Shown: positions 45,916 through 56,830 of the stretch, one piece after another | Position numbering within the stretch: the first letter of the stretch is position 1 | Layout of the letters: the number at the start of each line of letters is the position of its first letter | Assembly (NCBI GenBank): GCA_021464415.1 | Contig: CM038469.1 | Coordinates: 24,819,901 to 24,883,900, forward strand | Direction of reading: 5' to 3' | Length of the DNA: 64,000 nucleotides | DNA from: Lonicera japonica | Taxonomy: Eukaryota > Streptophyta > Magnoliopsida > Dipsacales > Caprifoliaceae | Notes under the pieces: generated by a model | The model's input: only the letters and a program-made list of their open reading frames with translations | Told to the model about the DNA's origin: nothing | Database searches by the model: none | Program-made: the position numbers and the translations under genes

Positions 45916-48725
45916 TGTAATACCCCGTATTTTAATTTATTTTAAATTGAATTATATTAGCTTATTTATACTCATGTGAGTGATCGTTAGGTGATTCGGT
46001 TGGTTCGAATGGATTTTGGTTGGTAAATAGGAAGTTTTGGTCTTTCGAGATATGTTATTTCTAGCTATCTTTGAGCTATCGTAATTTCTTTTCTATTTAT
46101 CGGAATAAGATTCCGTTCACAAAAGTGTCTAGAGTTTGTACCATTCTACAACTTTCGTGTTTTGGCCGAAGTCCAACTCACACTCCTCGTGGGTCAAAAC
46201 AGGGCGCAAAGTATGCCCATTGCAAAATTCTGGTCATTCGGTAGCGCTTCGGCAGAGCGCTGTCTTCGGTGGATTTTTTGGAAAAATATATCCAGAATTT
46301 GGGAAAACATCCTCTTAGAAAGTTGTAGAACTTTAAAATACCTTTTCGTGGACATAAAGAACGCCTCAATCGGAGTTCTGAGTCAAACGTTATGGCCAAA
46401 ACAAAAACAGTGCTCCAGGACCCAAAAATTAAAGCGCGGACCGGTATGATGTTTTTGGAATACCGGTCCGGCATCAAAGTTTTGGGAAATTTGTGCTCCG
46501 CGGACCGGTATTCGGTATTTGGCATACCGGTCCGCCAGTTAACTATTCCCACCGACTTAAGCACGTTTTTAAGCCATTTTTGGTCATTTTTCATCCAAAC
46601 TTCGTGCCAAACATTTCCACACTCCTCTAGGGACTTCTAGAGGGTTCTAGAGAGAGAAAGAGAAATATTTCTACGCATCTATCCGTCCGAATCGAAGATT
46701 CAAGCTAGAAATCATCCAAACCACCTTTAAATGTACTATTCACCATCTCCTACCTTGATTTTCTTCTATAAAAGCTCGAGTATGAGCTTTGGCTACACGA
46801 GTTGGAGTTTATACATCATTGATTCGTGGGTTTTGCTAGTCTACAGACTTGGTGATGCGAGAGCTCGAGTATTTCCACGAACGGGGTTTCGGTTTACATC
46901 TTTCTTCATTCTCTTGGTCTACAAACTTAAGGTAGGGATTATATATTTTCCAAACTCGATGATATGATTTTATTTATCTAAAGATGAGTTATTTTATACA
47001 TATATGTTTGATATGAAGCACATACTTCCTTGTTATTGATTATACACGAATGATTTTATACATACATGTTATTATGTTGATCATATCATTGGATATGCAT
47101 AAGTTTTGCATAATTGAGTTATGATTTTACGATATAAAGTAATATATGCCATCTAAGCTCCATAAGTACATGTTATTGATTCATACGGATGTTCTTTGGA
47201 TGTATATGTGTTCGTTTGACAAGAAAATGATTAGTAAAGGGTTTTGTATACACCAAAGAACATGGACATGAATTGGTTAAAGTTTATATGGCATATGTGG
47301 TTTCTATTATATCTATGATGCATGAATTGAAACAAGATATGCCACTTGAACATGACATATATGTAACATAGAATTGTTAAGTGATGTTCCTTGGACATAT
47401 ACGCTTGGTTAAATCCAAGTGAATTTGTAAATGGATTATGTATGCGCTAAGGAACATGGATACAAGATGAATGAAGTTTAAGTGGCATGGGTTGTTTCTA
47501 GTTTACAATTAGAGCATCGATTGCACGTTATGCATAATTATTGTGTCAACCCGGCATCTGGATGATCTCATGGCAAGCTCGAAGCATTCTTATGGCATAT
47601 GGTGCGAAAATTATCTCTTGGGAGAATTATATCTCTTCTCCATGATATGGAGGGCTATCTATGCTCTTCTGGCATTCTGAAACAAGTGATTATCTATCTC
47701 CAGAAGTTTCTTATGATTGTGGTATTGTTCTGGATGTGACATGATCCTGATATGGATCCGGATATGATTCTGTTCTAGATGTGATATGATCTTGATATGG
47801 ATCCGGATATGATTCTATTATGGCCCTTCGATTGTGAAGGGATGATGTATTGATCTGTGCCTACCGGGATGAAAAATAAGTAGGGCATGGTACCCTTGGG
47901 TTGAAAATTCCTAAACCTCCGGAGGGCAGCAACGCGTCGGCTGTCTAGAGCCAGCGGTGTGTAGCCCGGAAATCTAGACAACGGTAAGGCACTGATGGTT
48001 CTGTGGTTATGTTACTATTGGTGGACATGTGATCCAAATTGATTGTGATCAAATGATATAGCCTGGCGCCGATGGGCCAATTTATGATCAGTGTCGAATT
48101 TTCTCTCGGGCGGTTAGGCCCTTGCTATACTCCGGTTTGGTATGGATATATTCTGGCTACGTGGATCTGAGGTTGACACAAGGGAGGTAACCTGCATATG
48201 CATAAGCACGTATAGTTTCATATGATGATGGTTTTTACACCGAAGCATTTATTAAGATATGAATTGTTGTTGAACCATGAATTGTGTTTTCGATATGTTA
48301 TTCCCTGTTTTCTCCCCCTACTGAGCTGTGAGCTCACCCCGTGTTTTATTTACAATTACAGGTACACAGGGGGCGAACGATGGTTACGGGACTATGGGTT
48401 CGGGATCGAAATAAAAGGCTCTGATACATATTCATTTTTGTTGTTTATATGTTCCCTCGGGAAGCCACGGCTAGCCCGGAATGTTGTATATTATTTTTGA
48501 ACTTGCTTAGTTGGTTTGTAAAACAGTTACATGCACACATGTGTGTTTATGTACAGTGATATCATCTTATATCTTGTGGAGTGTCGAATAACACATGACA
48601 TTTATTGTTTGGATTTTCTTTGTGCATTTACATATATACTCATTTTAGTTAATCTAAGATGGGTTAGTAGCACTCCAGGTCTTAATTACGGGTGTTATCC
48701 TGTAAATTAAGGCGGGGGTGCTACA
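45916..48725 (+). repeat. 3' LTR of the 40060 element (2810 bp)
   Basis: Same length and ends as the 5' LTR. The TATA-like TATAAAAG is at 46767-46774 and the palindrome block at 46434-46536. It keeps the better palindrome copy: CGGACCGGTATTCGG here versus CAGACCGGAATTCGG in the 5' LTR. Confidence 0.95.
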
Positions 48726-49105
48726 GATTACTTGATCCAATAATCATGATTACTGGGTCCAGTAATATTTGATTACTGGGTCCAGTAATATTTGATTACT
48801 AGATCCAGTAGTATTGGATTATTGGATCCTGTAATCCTGATTACCGGACTAAGTAATAATGATTACTAGACCTAGTAATCATTACTACTGGACCCAGTAA
48901 TAAGGATAACTGGACCTAGTAAGAATGAGTAATGGTGTGAGTAATTACGATTACTGGATCCAGTAATTACGATTACTGGATCCAATAATTACGATTACTG
49001 GATCCAGTAATCATGACTACTGGTTTCTGTTCATAATTACTAGTCAAGGAATACAAATTTTCACAAGTAACTTGGAAGGATTACTGGCCACGGTAATCCA
49101 GTAGA
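48726..49105. repeat. Palindrome cluster 14, with perfect 18-base palindromes
   Basis: About twenty half-sites. ATTACTGGATCCAGTAAT is a perfect 18-base palindrome at 48950-48967 and again at 48994-49011, within a short tandem array of TTACGATTACTGGATCCAAT-like units. It is the right half of the cluster split by the LTR element; the left half is the single site ending at 40059. Confidence 0.85.
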
Positions 49106-49113
49106 CATGTTTT

Positions 49114-50660
49114 TGTTGACCTTGTAGGTCTTAATCTTATTTTGATAATAACAATAAATCAATCATTTGTAATTTAACATGTTCTTGATTTAAGATTATA
49201 GCTTTCTTATTTGGAAAATCGAGAATAGCATGATAGCTCGAAGGAAGTTTGACAAGGATCGTTCAATTAATATCCGATCAAGTCAACGAAGCATTGGACT
49301 AGCAAGAAGATCAATCTCATCAATGCAATTCATGAAGCACAAAAGATCAAAGATCATATGCCAAAGCTTCAAGGGAAAAACTTCAAGTGGAGAATCAATT
49401 TGAAAAAACAAATCGAAGCATTCAAAGACTCATCTATTCGGTAATTGAGTGTTTGCTTAGGATTAATGTAAAGTTTCTTATTTGATTATTTATATAGCTC
49501 ATACATATTGTTATATCATTCTTAGATTGATCAAAATCAGTTTGAATCAAAATTTCTTTGAAAACAACATTCTTGCAAAAACCGGTTTTCAAATAAATTC
49601 ATATTAAATTCAAATGATCATATTTTGAGTTTTCCCATAAATAGGTGTCTTAAGAACTTATTTTTAAGGTCCCCAAAGCATTATAATTGATTTCGGAGCT
49701 TAAATGCAAAAGTACAAAAATTGGGATTTTTGGCCTTATGGCCTGATGGGCAGTCTGGTCCATCAGTCGACTCAGCAGCTTTGCTCAGTCGACTAAGGGT
49801 CCATCAGTCGACTGATGGTTTTGCTTAGTCGACTGATGCTTCAGAATATAGCCGTTGAATTTCTGATTTTTTACTATTTTTGGTACCAAACTTCTACCAA
49901 ATCTCTAGAACGGCTATGTCACTTTTGGGACTATATATACACTATCTAAGACACATTTTGAATACCTTGAATCATTCATATACTTCATACTTGATCTATC
50001 TTCAATATCTAAAGATTCAAGAAATTATTTTTGATCAATCATTATCATTTGAGCTATATCATCTTGATCAAATAGGATAACTCTAGTGTGAGCTTCAAAT
50101 TGTATTCTTTACACACTTGAGAGAGTTATTGTAAATTGGTGTGAATCACCAAACAATTTAGTATTCAATTGTGAGAGGTAAATCTCATAGGAAAAATAAG
50201 AAGGTAAATTCTTGTTTAGAAAATGTGAAAGGTAAATTTCACAAGGTTAGCAAGAGAGAGATTCTTGTGTGAATATTGTGGTCCAGCAATATTTGTAAAG
50301 AGTGTGTGAGACAACAACACTTGTACAGGTTTAATCTTCACCCGGAAGGAGATTGGAATTAGTGAAAATTCTCGGAGAACTAACCGAGGGCGAATTATGG
50401 TTTGGTAAACCAAAACTGTGAGGACAAAAAGTCTTGGACTTCATATCGGTTCAATCTTTCTAACTCAATCTCTTTATTTACTTGTTACATTATTGTTTGC
50501 TTGAGATTGTTTATTTTCTTGATTGTTTATTTGATTGCATTCCTTGATAATTTGTTATGTAAATTTGTTTTACTCAAACATTTTTAGAAAAGTTTTTAAA
50601 TTCTGCGTCAAGTTTTAAAAACCCTATTCACCCCCCTCTAGGGTTGAAATCCGACCAACA
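49114..50660 (+). mobile_element. Solo LTR, copia-like, perfect TSD
   Basis: It is 1547 bases long with exact GTTTT duplications (49109-49113 and 50661-50665), starting TGTTGACC and ending CCGACCAACA. CTATTCACCCCCCTCTAGGG just before the end is a phrase common at the 3' end of plant copia LTRs. A block at 49760-49850 holds four GTCGAC-centred palindromes such as CATCAGTCGACTGATGG. No internal region or second LTR is present. Confidence 0.9.
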
Positions 50661-50835
50661 GTTTTTACTAGATGATTGTGGTCTGTTGATTATGGTTTAA
50701 ATGATTGTGGATAATTATTGTAATCTTCTAACAATTCCCTCTTTTTGTAGTCTAGTTTTTTTGTTTTTGTTTGGATTACTTCCCTTATAATGGATTACTT
50801 GACCCAGTAATCATGATTACTGAGTCTAGTAATAT
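50661..50835. repeat. Duplicate of the sequence after the ULP1-like gene
   Basis: AAATGATTGTGGATAATTATT, CTAACAATTCCCTCTTTTTG and TAGTCTAGTTTTTT match 39950-40040. This shows that the ULP1 3' flank was duplicated within the CACTA element; the two copies now lie either side of the LTR insertions. It ends in three palindrome half-sites. Confidence 0.7.
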
Positions 50836-50879
50836 TTGTAGTTTAGTTTGTAGTCTAGTTTTTTTTGTTTTTGTTTTTG

Positions 50880-51005
50880 TTTGTACACCATTTATTTCAG
50901 TTGGACCTCGAAGTTCATCCTCTGTAATTTTACTTTCATCAATGGAAAAGAATTTATTTCTCTATATCTCATCTTGTACACCATTTATTTTCGCTTGTAT
51001 ATGCA
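50880..51005 (+). repeat. Fourth copy of the coiled-coil 3' repeat
   Basis: TACACCATTTATTTCAGTTG, GACCTCGAAGTTC, TCATCAATGGAAAAGAATTT and CTCTATATCTCATCTTG occur as after 30990, 33010 and 34770, but there is no coiled-coil ORF upstream; the ULP1 3' flank is joined directly to it. Confidence 0.7.
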
Positions 51006-51094
51006 GGAAGAATGCTTGTGTTTGGGTCATTGTGGCAAATTGATGGAATTTGAAAATCTACTTGTTTAGGCTATTTTAAACACGAACTGAAGGA

Positions 51095-51270
51095 TGACTG
51101 GGGCCAGTAATCCTTATTATTTGGGCCAGTATTTAGGATTACTGGTGCCAGTAATAAGGATTACTGGAACAGTAATCATGATTACTGGTTTCTGTTCATG
51201 ATTACTGGGTCAAGGAATCCAATTTTTCACAAGCAACTTGGAAGGATTACTGGCCACTGTAATCCAGTAG
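51095..51270. repeat. Palindrome cluster 16
   Basis: About nine half-sites. It ends with TCAAGGAATCCAATTTTTCAC and GGAAGGATTACTGGCCACTG, which repeat the end of cluster 14 (49045-49095), so clusters 14 and 16 share an origin. Confidence 0.78.
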
Positions 51271-51413
51271 ACATGTTTTCACAAGATGGTTTGGTTATGA
51301 TTGAAATCAGGAAGACGTAATAAAATATTAATAATAATTTTCATTAAAAATTTAAATAAATAAAAAAAGAACAATGTGTTAAAAAAAAGGAACTACGTTA
51401 AAAAAATACAATA

Positions 51414-51689
51414 TCAATTTTTATTCTTCTTTTTCTTCTTCTTGTCTCTCTCTTCCACCTCTACCATCTCACGGTTCCTCTTCGTCACTTCCTCAAGCAT
51501 CGCCCGCATCCTTTTCAAGCACTTTTCAACTTTTGCCGATTCAGCTTCCCAAGCCTTCTGCATTTCATCGGCAAAAATAAGATTTTGAATGCATATCGCG
51601 GTGAAGTTGGATGGAGAGTTTGGAGGAGATGACGTGGATGGAGATTTTGGAGGTGTTGACGTGGATGGAGATTTTGGAGGAGTTGACAT
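51414..51689 (-). CDS. Small proline-rich, coiled-coil, lysine-tailed ORF (91 aa)
   Basis: An ATG-started ORF on the minus strand, the strand of the two transposase genes. Residues 2-27 are a repeated TPPKSPSTS/PPNSPS motif, residues 39-77 form a charged coiled coil (MQKAWEAESAKVEKCLKRMR, then EEVTKRNREMVEVEERDK), and the end is KKKKKKNKN. The coiled coil plus basic tail would suit a DNA- or chromatin-binding peptide, but no family is recognised. It lies between palindrome clusters 16 and 17 and downstream of TNP2, in the position where CACTA elements often carry a second gene. It could also be a chance frame in G/A-rich DNA. Confidence 0.4.
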   Translation of the reverse strand: MSTPPKSPSTSTPPKSPSTSSPPNSPSNFTAICIQNLIFADEMQKAWEAESAKVEKCLKRMRAMLEEVTKRNREMVEVEERDKKKKKKNKN

Positions 51690-51894
51690 GGTGAAGTAAA
51701 TAAGTGAAAGTTAAAAAAATTGAGATATTTGATGGCTGGTTTGATTTGCGAACGACAATCATGTTTATGTAGTACTCCCTTGGAATATGAAGGGTTGTCA
51801 CTTTGGATCACATGCGTGCATTAATTACAATTGTTATAATGACGACCGCAGCAACTTTGGAAACCGAATAGATGCATGCATGCTTTCAGAATTT

Positions 51895-52230
51895 CAAATT
51901 ACTGCACCAACTTTGAAAAGCGAAGAGATTACTGGGGCCTTCTCTAATCGGGATTACTGGGCACAGTAATGGATAATTACTGGTCCCAGTAATGGATAAT
52001 TACTAGCACCAGTAATAGATTACTGATCCAGTAATTCATTACTGTATTAGCAACTGGGATTACTGACCCCTATTATCCTGTTTACTGGGCAAGCAACTTG
52101 GATTACTGGGGTCAGTAATCTGGATTACTTGTCCCAAAAATGGATTACTGGACACAGATATGGATTACTGTAGCCAGTAATCTGGAATACTGGGGCAAGT
52201 AATCTGGATTACTAGACCCAGTAATTATAG
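51895..52230. repeat. Palindrome cluster 17, last before TNP2
   Basis: About twenty half-sites, with ACTGGGCACAGTAATGG, ACTGGTCCCAGTAATGG and ACTGGGGTCAGTAATC forms. No palindromes follow it into the TNP2 gene or the right terminal region. Confidence 0.82.
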
Positions 52231-52374
52231 AATTGTTTTCTTTCATATTTTAAAAATGAAAAATACCTTGCAAATAAACCACAGAGGCATGGAAACAAAT
52301 ACAAGCTGTGAACTAAAATTCATTTTTACCCTCATCTTCGTCTGATTTATAGGAATATATAGAACATCAATTGT

Positions 52375-53010
52375 AGTCATCATCATCATCATCATCATCA
52401 TCTTGATCCCTCTTCATCTTCGTCCTCATCGCCGCTTAAGAGATCATTGTTATACCTTCTACATAGTCTGAGTCATAATCCTCATCATAATCGTCATCCT
52501 CGTCGGAGTCTTCATCATTGGGAATATTTATCCGCGGTACTGAACTGAAGTCGATATATATAAAGTAGATATGGGAATACATATTGCATCAGGTTCTTGA
52601 TAGGGTTCTTGTACTTCATACAGTGGAGTGGCGGTTGTGTCCCTTGCAAGTGTGGTCTCACTGTACGTACCCTTATGTGACACTAATTGGATGACTTTCC
52701 ATCCATCACCAGCCAATGGATCATCTATATAGAATACTTGGCTTGCCGTCATGGCAAGAATAAATGGAAGGTCGTCGTACCAACTAGTATTCATGTTGAC
52801 CGATAAAAGCCCATGATCATACTTTGTACTACCGGAAACATCAGGGTCGGTGTTGTACCACTTACACATGAATAACACAACTGGCATGCCTTCCGCATAT
52901 CTTAGTTCGACAACAGCCTGTAGAATCCCAAAATATGTGATGTCACCGGCCATTACCATCACTCCACTGTTCTGAGTCTTTCTAATCTGGTCTCGTTAAT
53001 GACACACATA
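52375..53010 (-). pseudogene. DUF4216-type C-terminal module of the TNP2 gene
   Basis: The frame 52962-52528 gives MAGDITYFGILQAVVELRYA, then VLFMCKWYNTDPDVSGSTKY and ILAMTASQVFYIDDPLAGDG, the C-terminal domain found after TNP2 in plant CACTA proteins. The frame then breaks. Another frame continues with NIPNDEDSDEDDDYDEDYDS and a run of Asp codons (the ATC/GAT microsatellite at 52378-52402), which would be the natural acidic tail. Confidence 0.8.
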
Positions 53011-56002
53011 CTTAACACTGTTTACGTCACACCGTGAATAAATAGTGCAACGCATAGGCTTAGATGCTAAAATTTGTACCTCCTGATTATATTTAGGAGC
53101 CTTTACTATGCAGATCGTGCATCTGCATAACAAAATATATGGAACATTAGTCGAATGCATGCGACATAACAAGTCAGCTAAGGTTGAATGTTTACCCATT
53201 TAGGAAAATGGTCAAGAAAAGACGCAATACGCTCCTCATCAGTCCCGTTTGGAGTCAGATCAGCAAACTGATCTCGGTGAATGTCTATATACCATTGTGC
53301 TTCGGTACAGTTCTCCACCACATACTAGTGAGCCGTCGCCATTTGTGCTCTCCTAAGGCCGATGGTCCTGACGCAACCGCTTGGCTTCACGAGATCGAAA
53401 ACAACTGAGATGTTCCACCGAGGTGCCTCTGGAATGATTTCATCACTCACGTTAAGATCATCGAGATAGTTATTTATGTAAGTCACACACTCGTGCATGA
53501 TGTTTCGCTCGGCAATACACCCCTCTAGGTAATGCTTGTTTCCGACATCTTTCTTGAATTCACCGAGCTGCCTGTAAAATTGTATAGTTATATACTAGGG
53601 ATATAGATAATTATAAACAATAAAAAATAATTCATACCTTTCAGTGAAAAACATCCAGGTATAATGTACGGGATCAATGAGCAGGACCTGTTCGGGTAGG
53701 TGGATGCAGAGATGGACCATGATGGTAAAGAAAGCTGGCGGAAAGATCATCTCTAGCTTGCAGAGAATCATAACAATATCGCTTTGCATCTGACAGACAT
53801 CCGACTTCCTCAACTCTCAAGCGCATATCATCTTGAAGAATCTGGATAACTCTACTAGCGCGTCGGCGATGTGACTTCCCAAATATGGCCGGATGACCAC
53901 CAGAAGAACACGCGGATGCATGACATGGCAATCGTGCATCTTCAGTCCATAGAACTTTTTATCAGAGACTTTGACTTTATTCTTTGGGCTTCCCGCATAA
54001 CCTCTTGGATACTTAACAGCAGCAATATAATCAAATACATCTTTCTGATCCTTAGGCCGAACTGTGTAATCAGCCTGAGGCAGCAACACTTTGCCTGACG
54101 GCCCTTTCTTCGCCCAGAGTTTGCTGCGTATGCCCATCTTCTGTAGAGTTGCGTGAGATTTCGCATCATCCTTAGTCTTTCCATCAAGACTTAAAACAGT
54201 GCCGAAGACATTGTCGCATACATTTTTTTCGATGTGCATGACATCTAATGCATGTCTCACACTCGATGTAGTCCAGTAAGGCAGCTCCTAGAATATACTA
54301 ACGTGAGTCCAAAAGAGTCTCTTTTTAGGTACCTGAAAATATGGATGCAAACTCATTGAAACTTAATCAAAATTACAAACTCAGTACAACATCATGTATT
54401 AAGAGGCGTACCCGTTTGAAGTCGTTATGAGGATGCGTCGATTGAAGAGGGTATGAATGCTTAATGGTCGCTTCGTAACCCTGTCTTGCAGACATAATTG
54501 GTGGGACAGTTCTGAACTCTTGCTTATCATTAAATGTTGCCGGCTGCGTTCGATAGTGGTGATCTAAGGGTAGCCATCTAAGCGCGCCTTGGTACGACAT
54601 TCTTCCATTATTGTGCACTGCATCAATATCGTCCAAACATATGGGACATACCTTGTACCCTGTCGTCTGAATGCCTCCCAACATCCCTAATCTTGGGAAG
54701 TTGCTTATGGTCCACATCACGGCTGCCCTCATGTTGAATGCCTCTTCACCGTATCGATCCCAAGTCGGTACCCTCGTCTCCTACAACATTTTAAGCTCCT
54801 CGATCATTGGCCTCATAAATACATTGAGACACTTTTCCGGAGACTTGGGGCCGGAACAAGCATCACTAGCATGTTAAACTCCTTCTTCATACACAACGAT
54901 GGAGGCAAAATTATAAGGCATCATAATAACAGGCCAAGCGCTGTACGGCATGGCCGTAGTCCCATAAGGACTGAACCCGCCAGACGCTAGAGCTAGGCGC
55001 ATGTTTCTGAAGTCAGATGCAAATTGCGGACGTAACCTGAAAATGACAAGACAAAATTCAATACTAGAATATATAATAAATTATTAATTATTGTATATAT
55101 ATACACAAATACAAACTGTAAACATATAATTCACCTGTCGAAATCCTTCCATGCTTCCCCATCCGCTGGGTGTCTCAGAAATTCAGGATCTTTTGTTGTT
55201 CTTTCGCTGTGCCACCGCATTTCCTTTGCAATGCGTTTGGACATCTATAGACGCTACAACCTCAGTGCCAAAAAGAAGTACCGAACAGACTTTCGGGCAA
55301 TTCGCTTACCACCGCTTGTATCATCTTCTTCCCATTTTGACTCACCGTAAACAGGACATTGATCTAGATGTGCACCCTCTTTGTAAAACAAGAAGCAACT
55401 GTAGTAACAAGCGTGGATCACCTCATAACCCATGCCAATCTTCTTCAAGGTCTTCTTCGCAGCTGCGTATGAGTCCGGGTATTTGTTTCCATCGGGTAAC
55501 AGATAATTCATTTTCGCAACCCACTTATTGAAGGCCGTGTCCGTCATATTACAACCCTGCTTCAACTGCAATGCTCTAAGCATAGAGCACAATGCAGTCA
55601 CTTTGCAACTCTCGTACAGCAGAGTCATTGCTTCGTCCAATAGACGCTGATATAACATCATATTTTCTTTGACAACTGGATCCGCCTGAAATGCAGCGTC
55701 AACACTAGGGGGATTGTACGATTCATGGAATGGAAAAGCATCTTGCACGAACGCCACAGTTTTTCTCGCACTTCACCATGTAAGTACCATAAGGTATATA
55801 ATGGCATTATACCATTACTTGTCAAGTGGGAGTATATGTCATCCAAGCTGAACCGTGTGCCAATGTTGTAACACCGTTTGCAAAGACATGGATACAATCA
55901 TGTCGCACTGTTGCCATTCTCTCGTACAAATGTGCAGAAATCCATTACCCCTACAATGAATTGCATTGAACCTCTTGAGCATTTCATCCAAGATTTATCC
56001 AT
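53011..56002 (-). pseudogene. TNP2-type CACTA transposase, inactivated
   Basis: The start MDKSWMK at 56002 is the usual TNP2 N-terminus. YPCLCKRCYN, FPFHESYNPPS, GCNMTDTAFNKWVAKMNYLL and GYEVIHACYYSCFLFYKEG follow, then RIAKEMRWHSERTT and HPADGEAWKDFDR, an intron (about 55134-55037), RLALASGGFSPYG, MRAAVMWTISNFPRLGMLGG, RWLPLDHHYR, ALDVMHIEKNVCDNVFG, GLKMHDCHVMHPRVL and QSDIVMILCKLEMIFPPAFF. The order is that of the Transposase_21 (TNP2) domain and the following DUF4218 region. Inactivating changes: stops in the N-terminal third (55200-55230 and about 55910), a one-base insertion near 54920, a one-base loss near 54860, a Trp-to-stop near 54790, and a stop near 53330. It cannot make a full protein. 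Confidence 0.9.
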
Positions 56003-56522
56003 TTTCACTGCCATATAACATATATATTTTGAACAATAAATATATATTTTTAGTAATAAACATATATTTTTAAATATAAAAATCTACAAATCTATACTAA
56101 AATATTAGCATCCACTACTAATAATACGAACCAAGAGATCAAATAGGGGCAACAACTAACAGCAAGACCATATATTCAACAAAAAATATACATTTTCTAC
56201 ACAAATCTCAAAGTATTTTAAACAATTAGTATATATTCTTAAATTTAGAAATCTACAAATTTATACTAAAATATTTGTCTCCACTATCAAAAATACTAAC
56301 CAACACATCAAATGGGGGCAACAACTAACAAATCTCAACATTTATATAAATACACAAATTACTTAAAAATTAATATTAATAAGAGATAAAACAACTATAG
56401 ATCAAAAAAACCTTTAACAAGGGAAATGTTGTTGATTTACAGTTTCAAATTGCCAAAATCGCCCAAAAATCAAACCACAACCTTCAGATCCCAAAAATGG
56501 AGGAGCTGCGGCTACTTTATGT
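56003..56522. other. TNP2 upstream region
   Basis: AT-rich, with a tandem duplication of about 120 bases (AAATATAAAAATCTACAAATC near 56073 and TAAATTTAGAAATCTACAAAT near 56239, each followed by ATACTAAAATAT). The TNP2 promoter would be expected here. No ORF. Confidence 0.4.
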
Positions 56523-56830
56523 TGAAAAGATCCTAGGCGACGTAAGTATACATACGTACGTCACCTAATAAGAGAGGTAATTCCTGGTGGACCACCACTT
56601 ATATAATACTTGTGATCAATTAATTTTAGGCGATGTAGGTTATTTCTCACGTCGCCTAAATTATTCTTAGACGACCAAAAAGATACCTACGTCGCATAAG
56701 TTATTTTAGGCGACGAATGAAAAACTTACTTCGTCTAAGAAAATCTTAGACGACGTATATATTTATACGTCGTCTAAGTACACATAGGGCGACATAATAT
56801 ATTGAATACGTCGCCTAATCTACCGACTGG
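56523..56830. repeat. CACTA subterminal repeats, right end
   Basis: TTAGGCGACG, TACGTCGCCTAA, TTAGACGACGTATA and TACGTCGTCTAAG alternate in both orientations for 300 bases up to the terminal CACTACACCAGT. The core matches the left end at 24096-24760, which supports one element spanning both. Confidence 0.88.

Larger units (their letters stand above)
40060..48725 (+). mobile_element. Complete LTR retrotransposon without gag-pol (LARD-like)
   Basis: It is 8666 bases long, flanked by exact GATTA duplications (40055-40059 and 48726-48730), inserted in a palindrome cluster of the CACTA element. Two direct LTRs of 2810 bases each start TGTAATACCCC and end GTGCTACA. A 12-base primer-binding site and a polypurine tract frame a 3046-base internal region with no gag, protease, RT or integrase. 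That combination fits a large retrotransposon derivative, moved by an autonomous relative. TTTCGAGGACGAAATTTT near the 3' end is a phrase common just before the polypurine tract of Ty3/gypsy elements, which suggests the parent group. Confidence 0.95.

Noticed and set aside
24800..52230. CRISPR-like array reading of the palindromic repeats
   Set aside because: Repeats are irregularly spaced, differ in linkers, lie in plant DNA and have no cas genes; they are transposon-associated palindromes.
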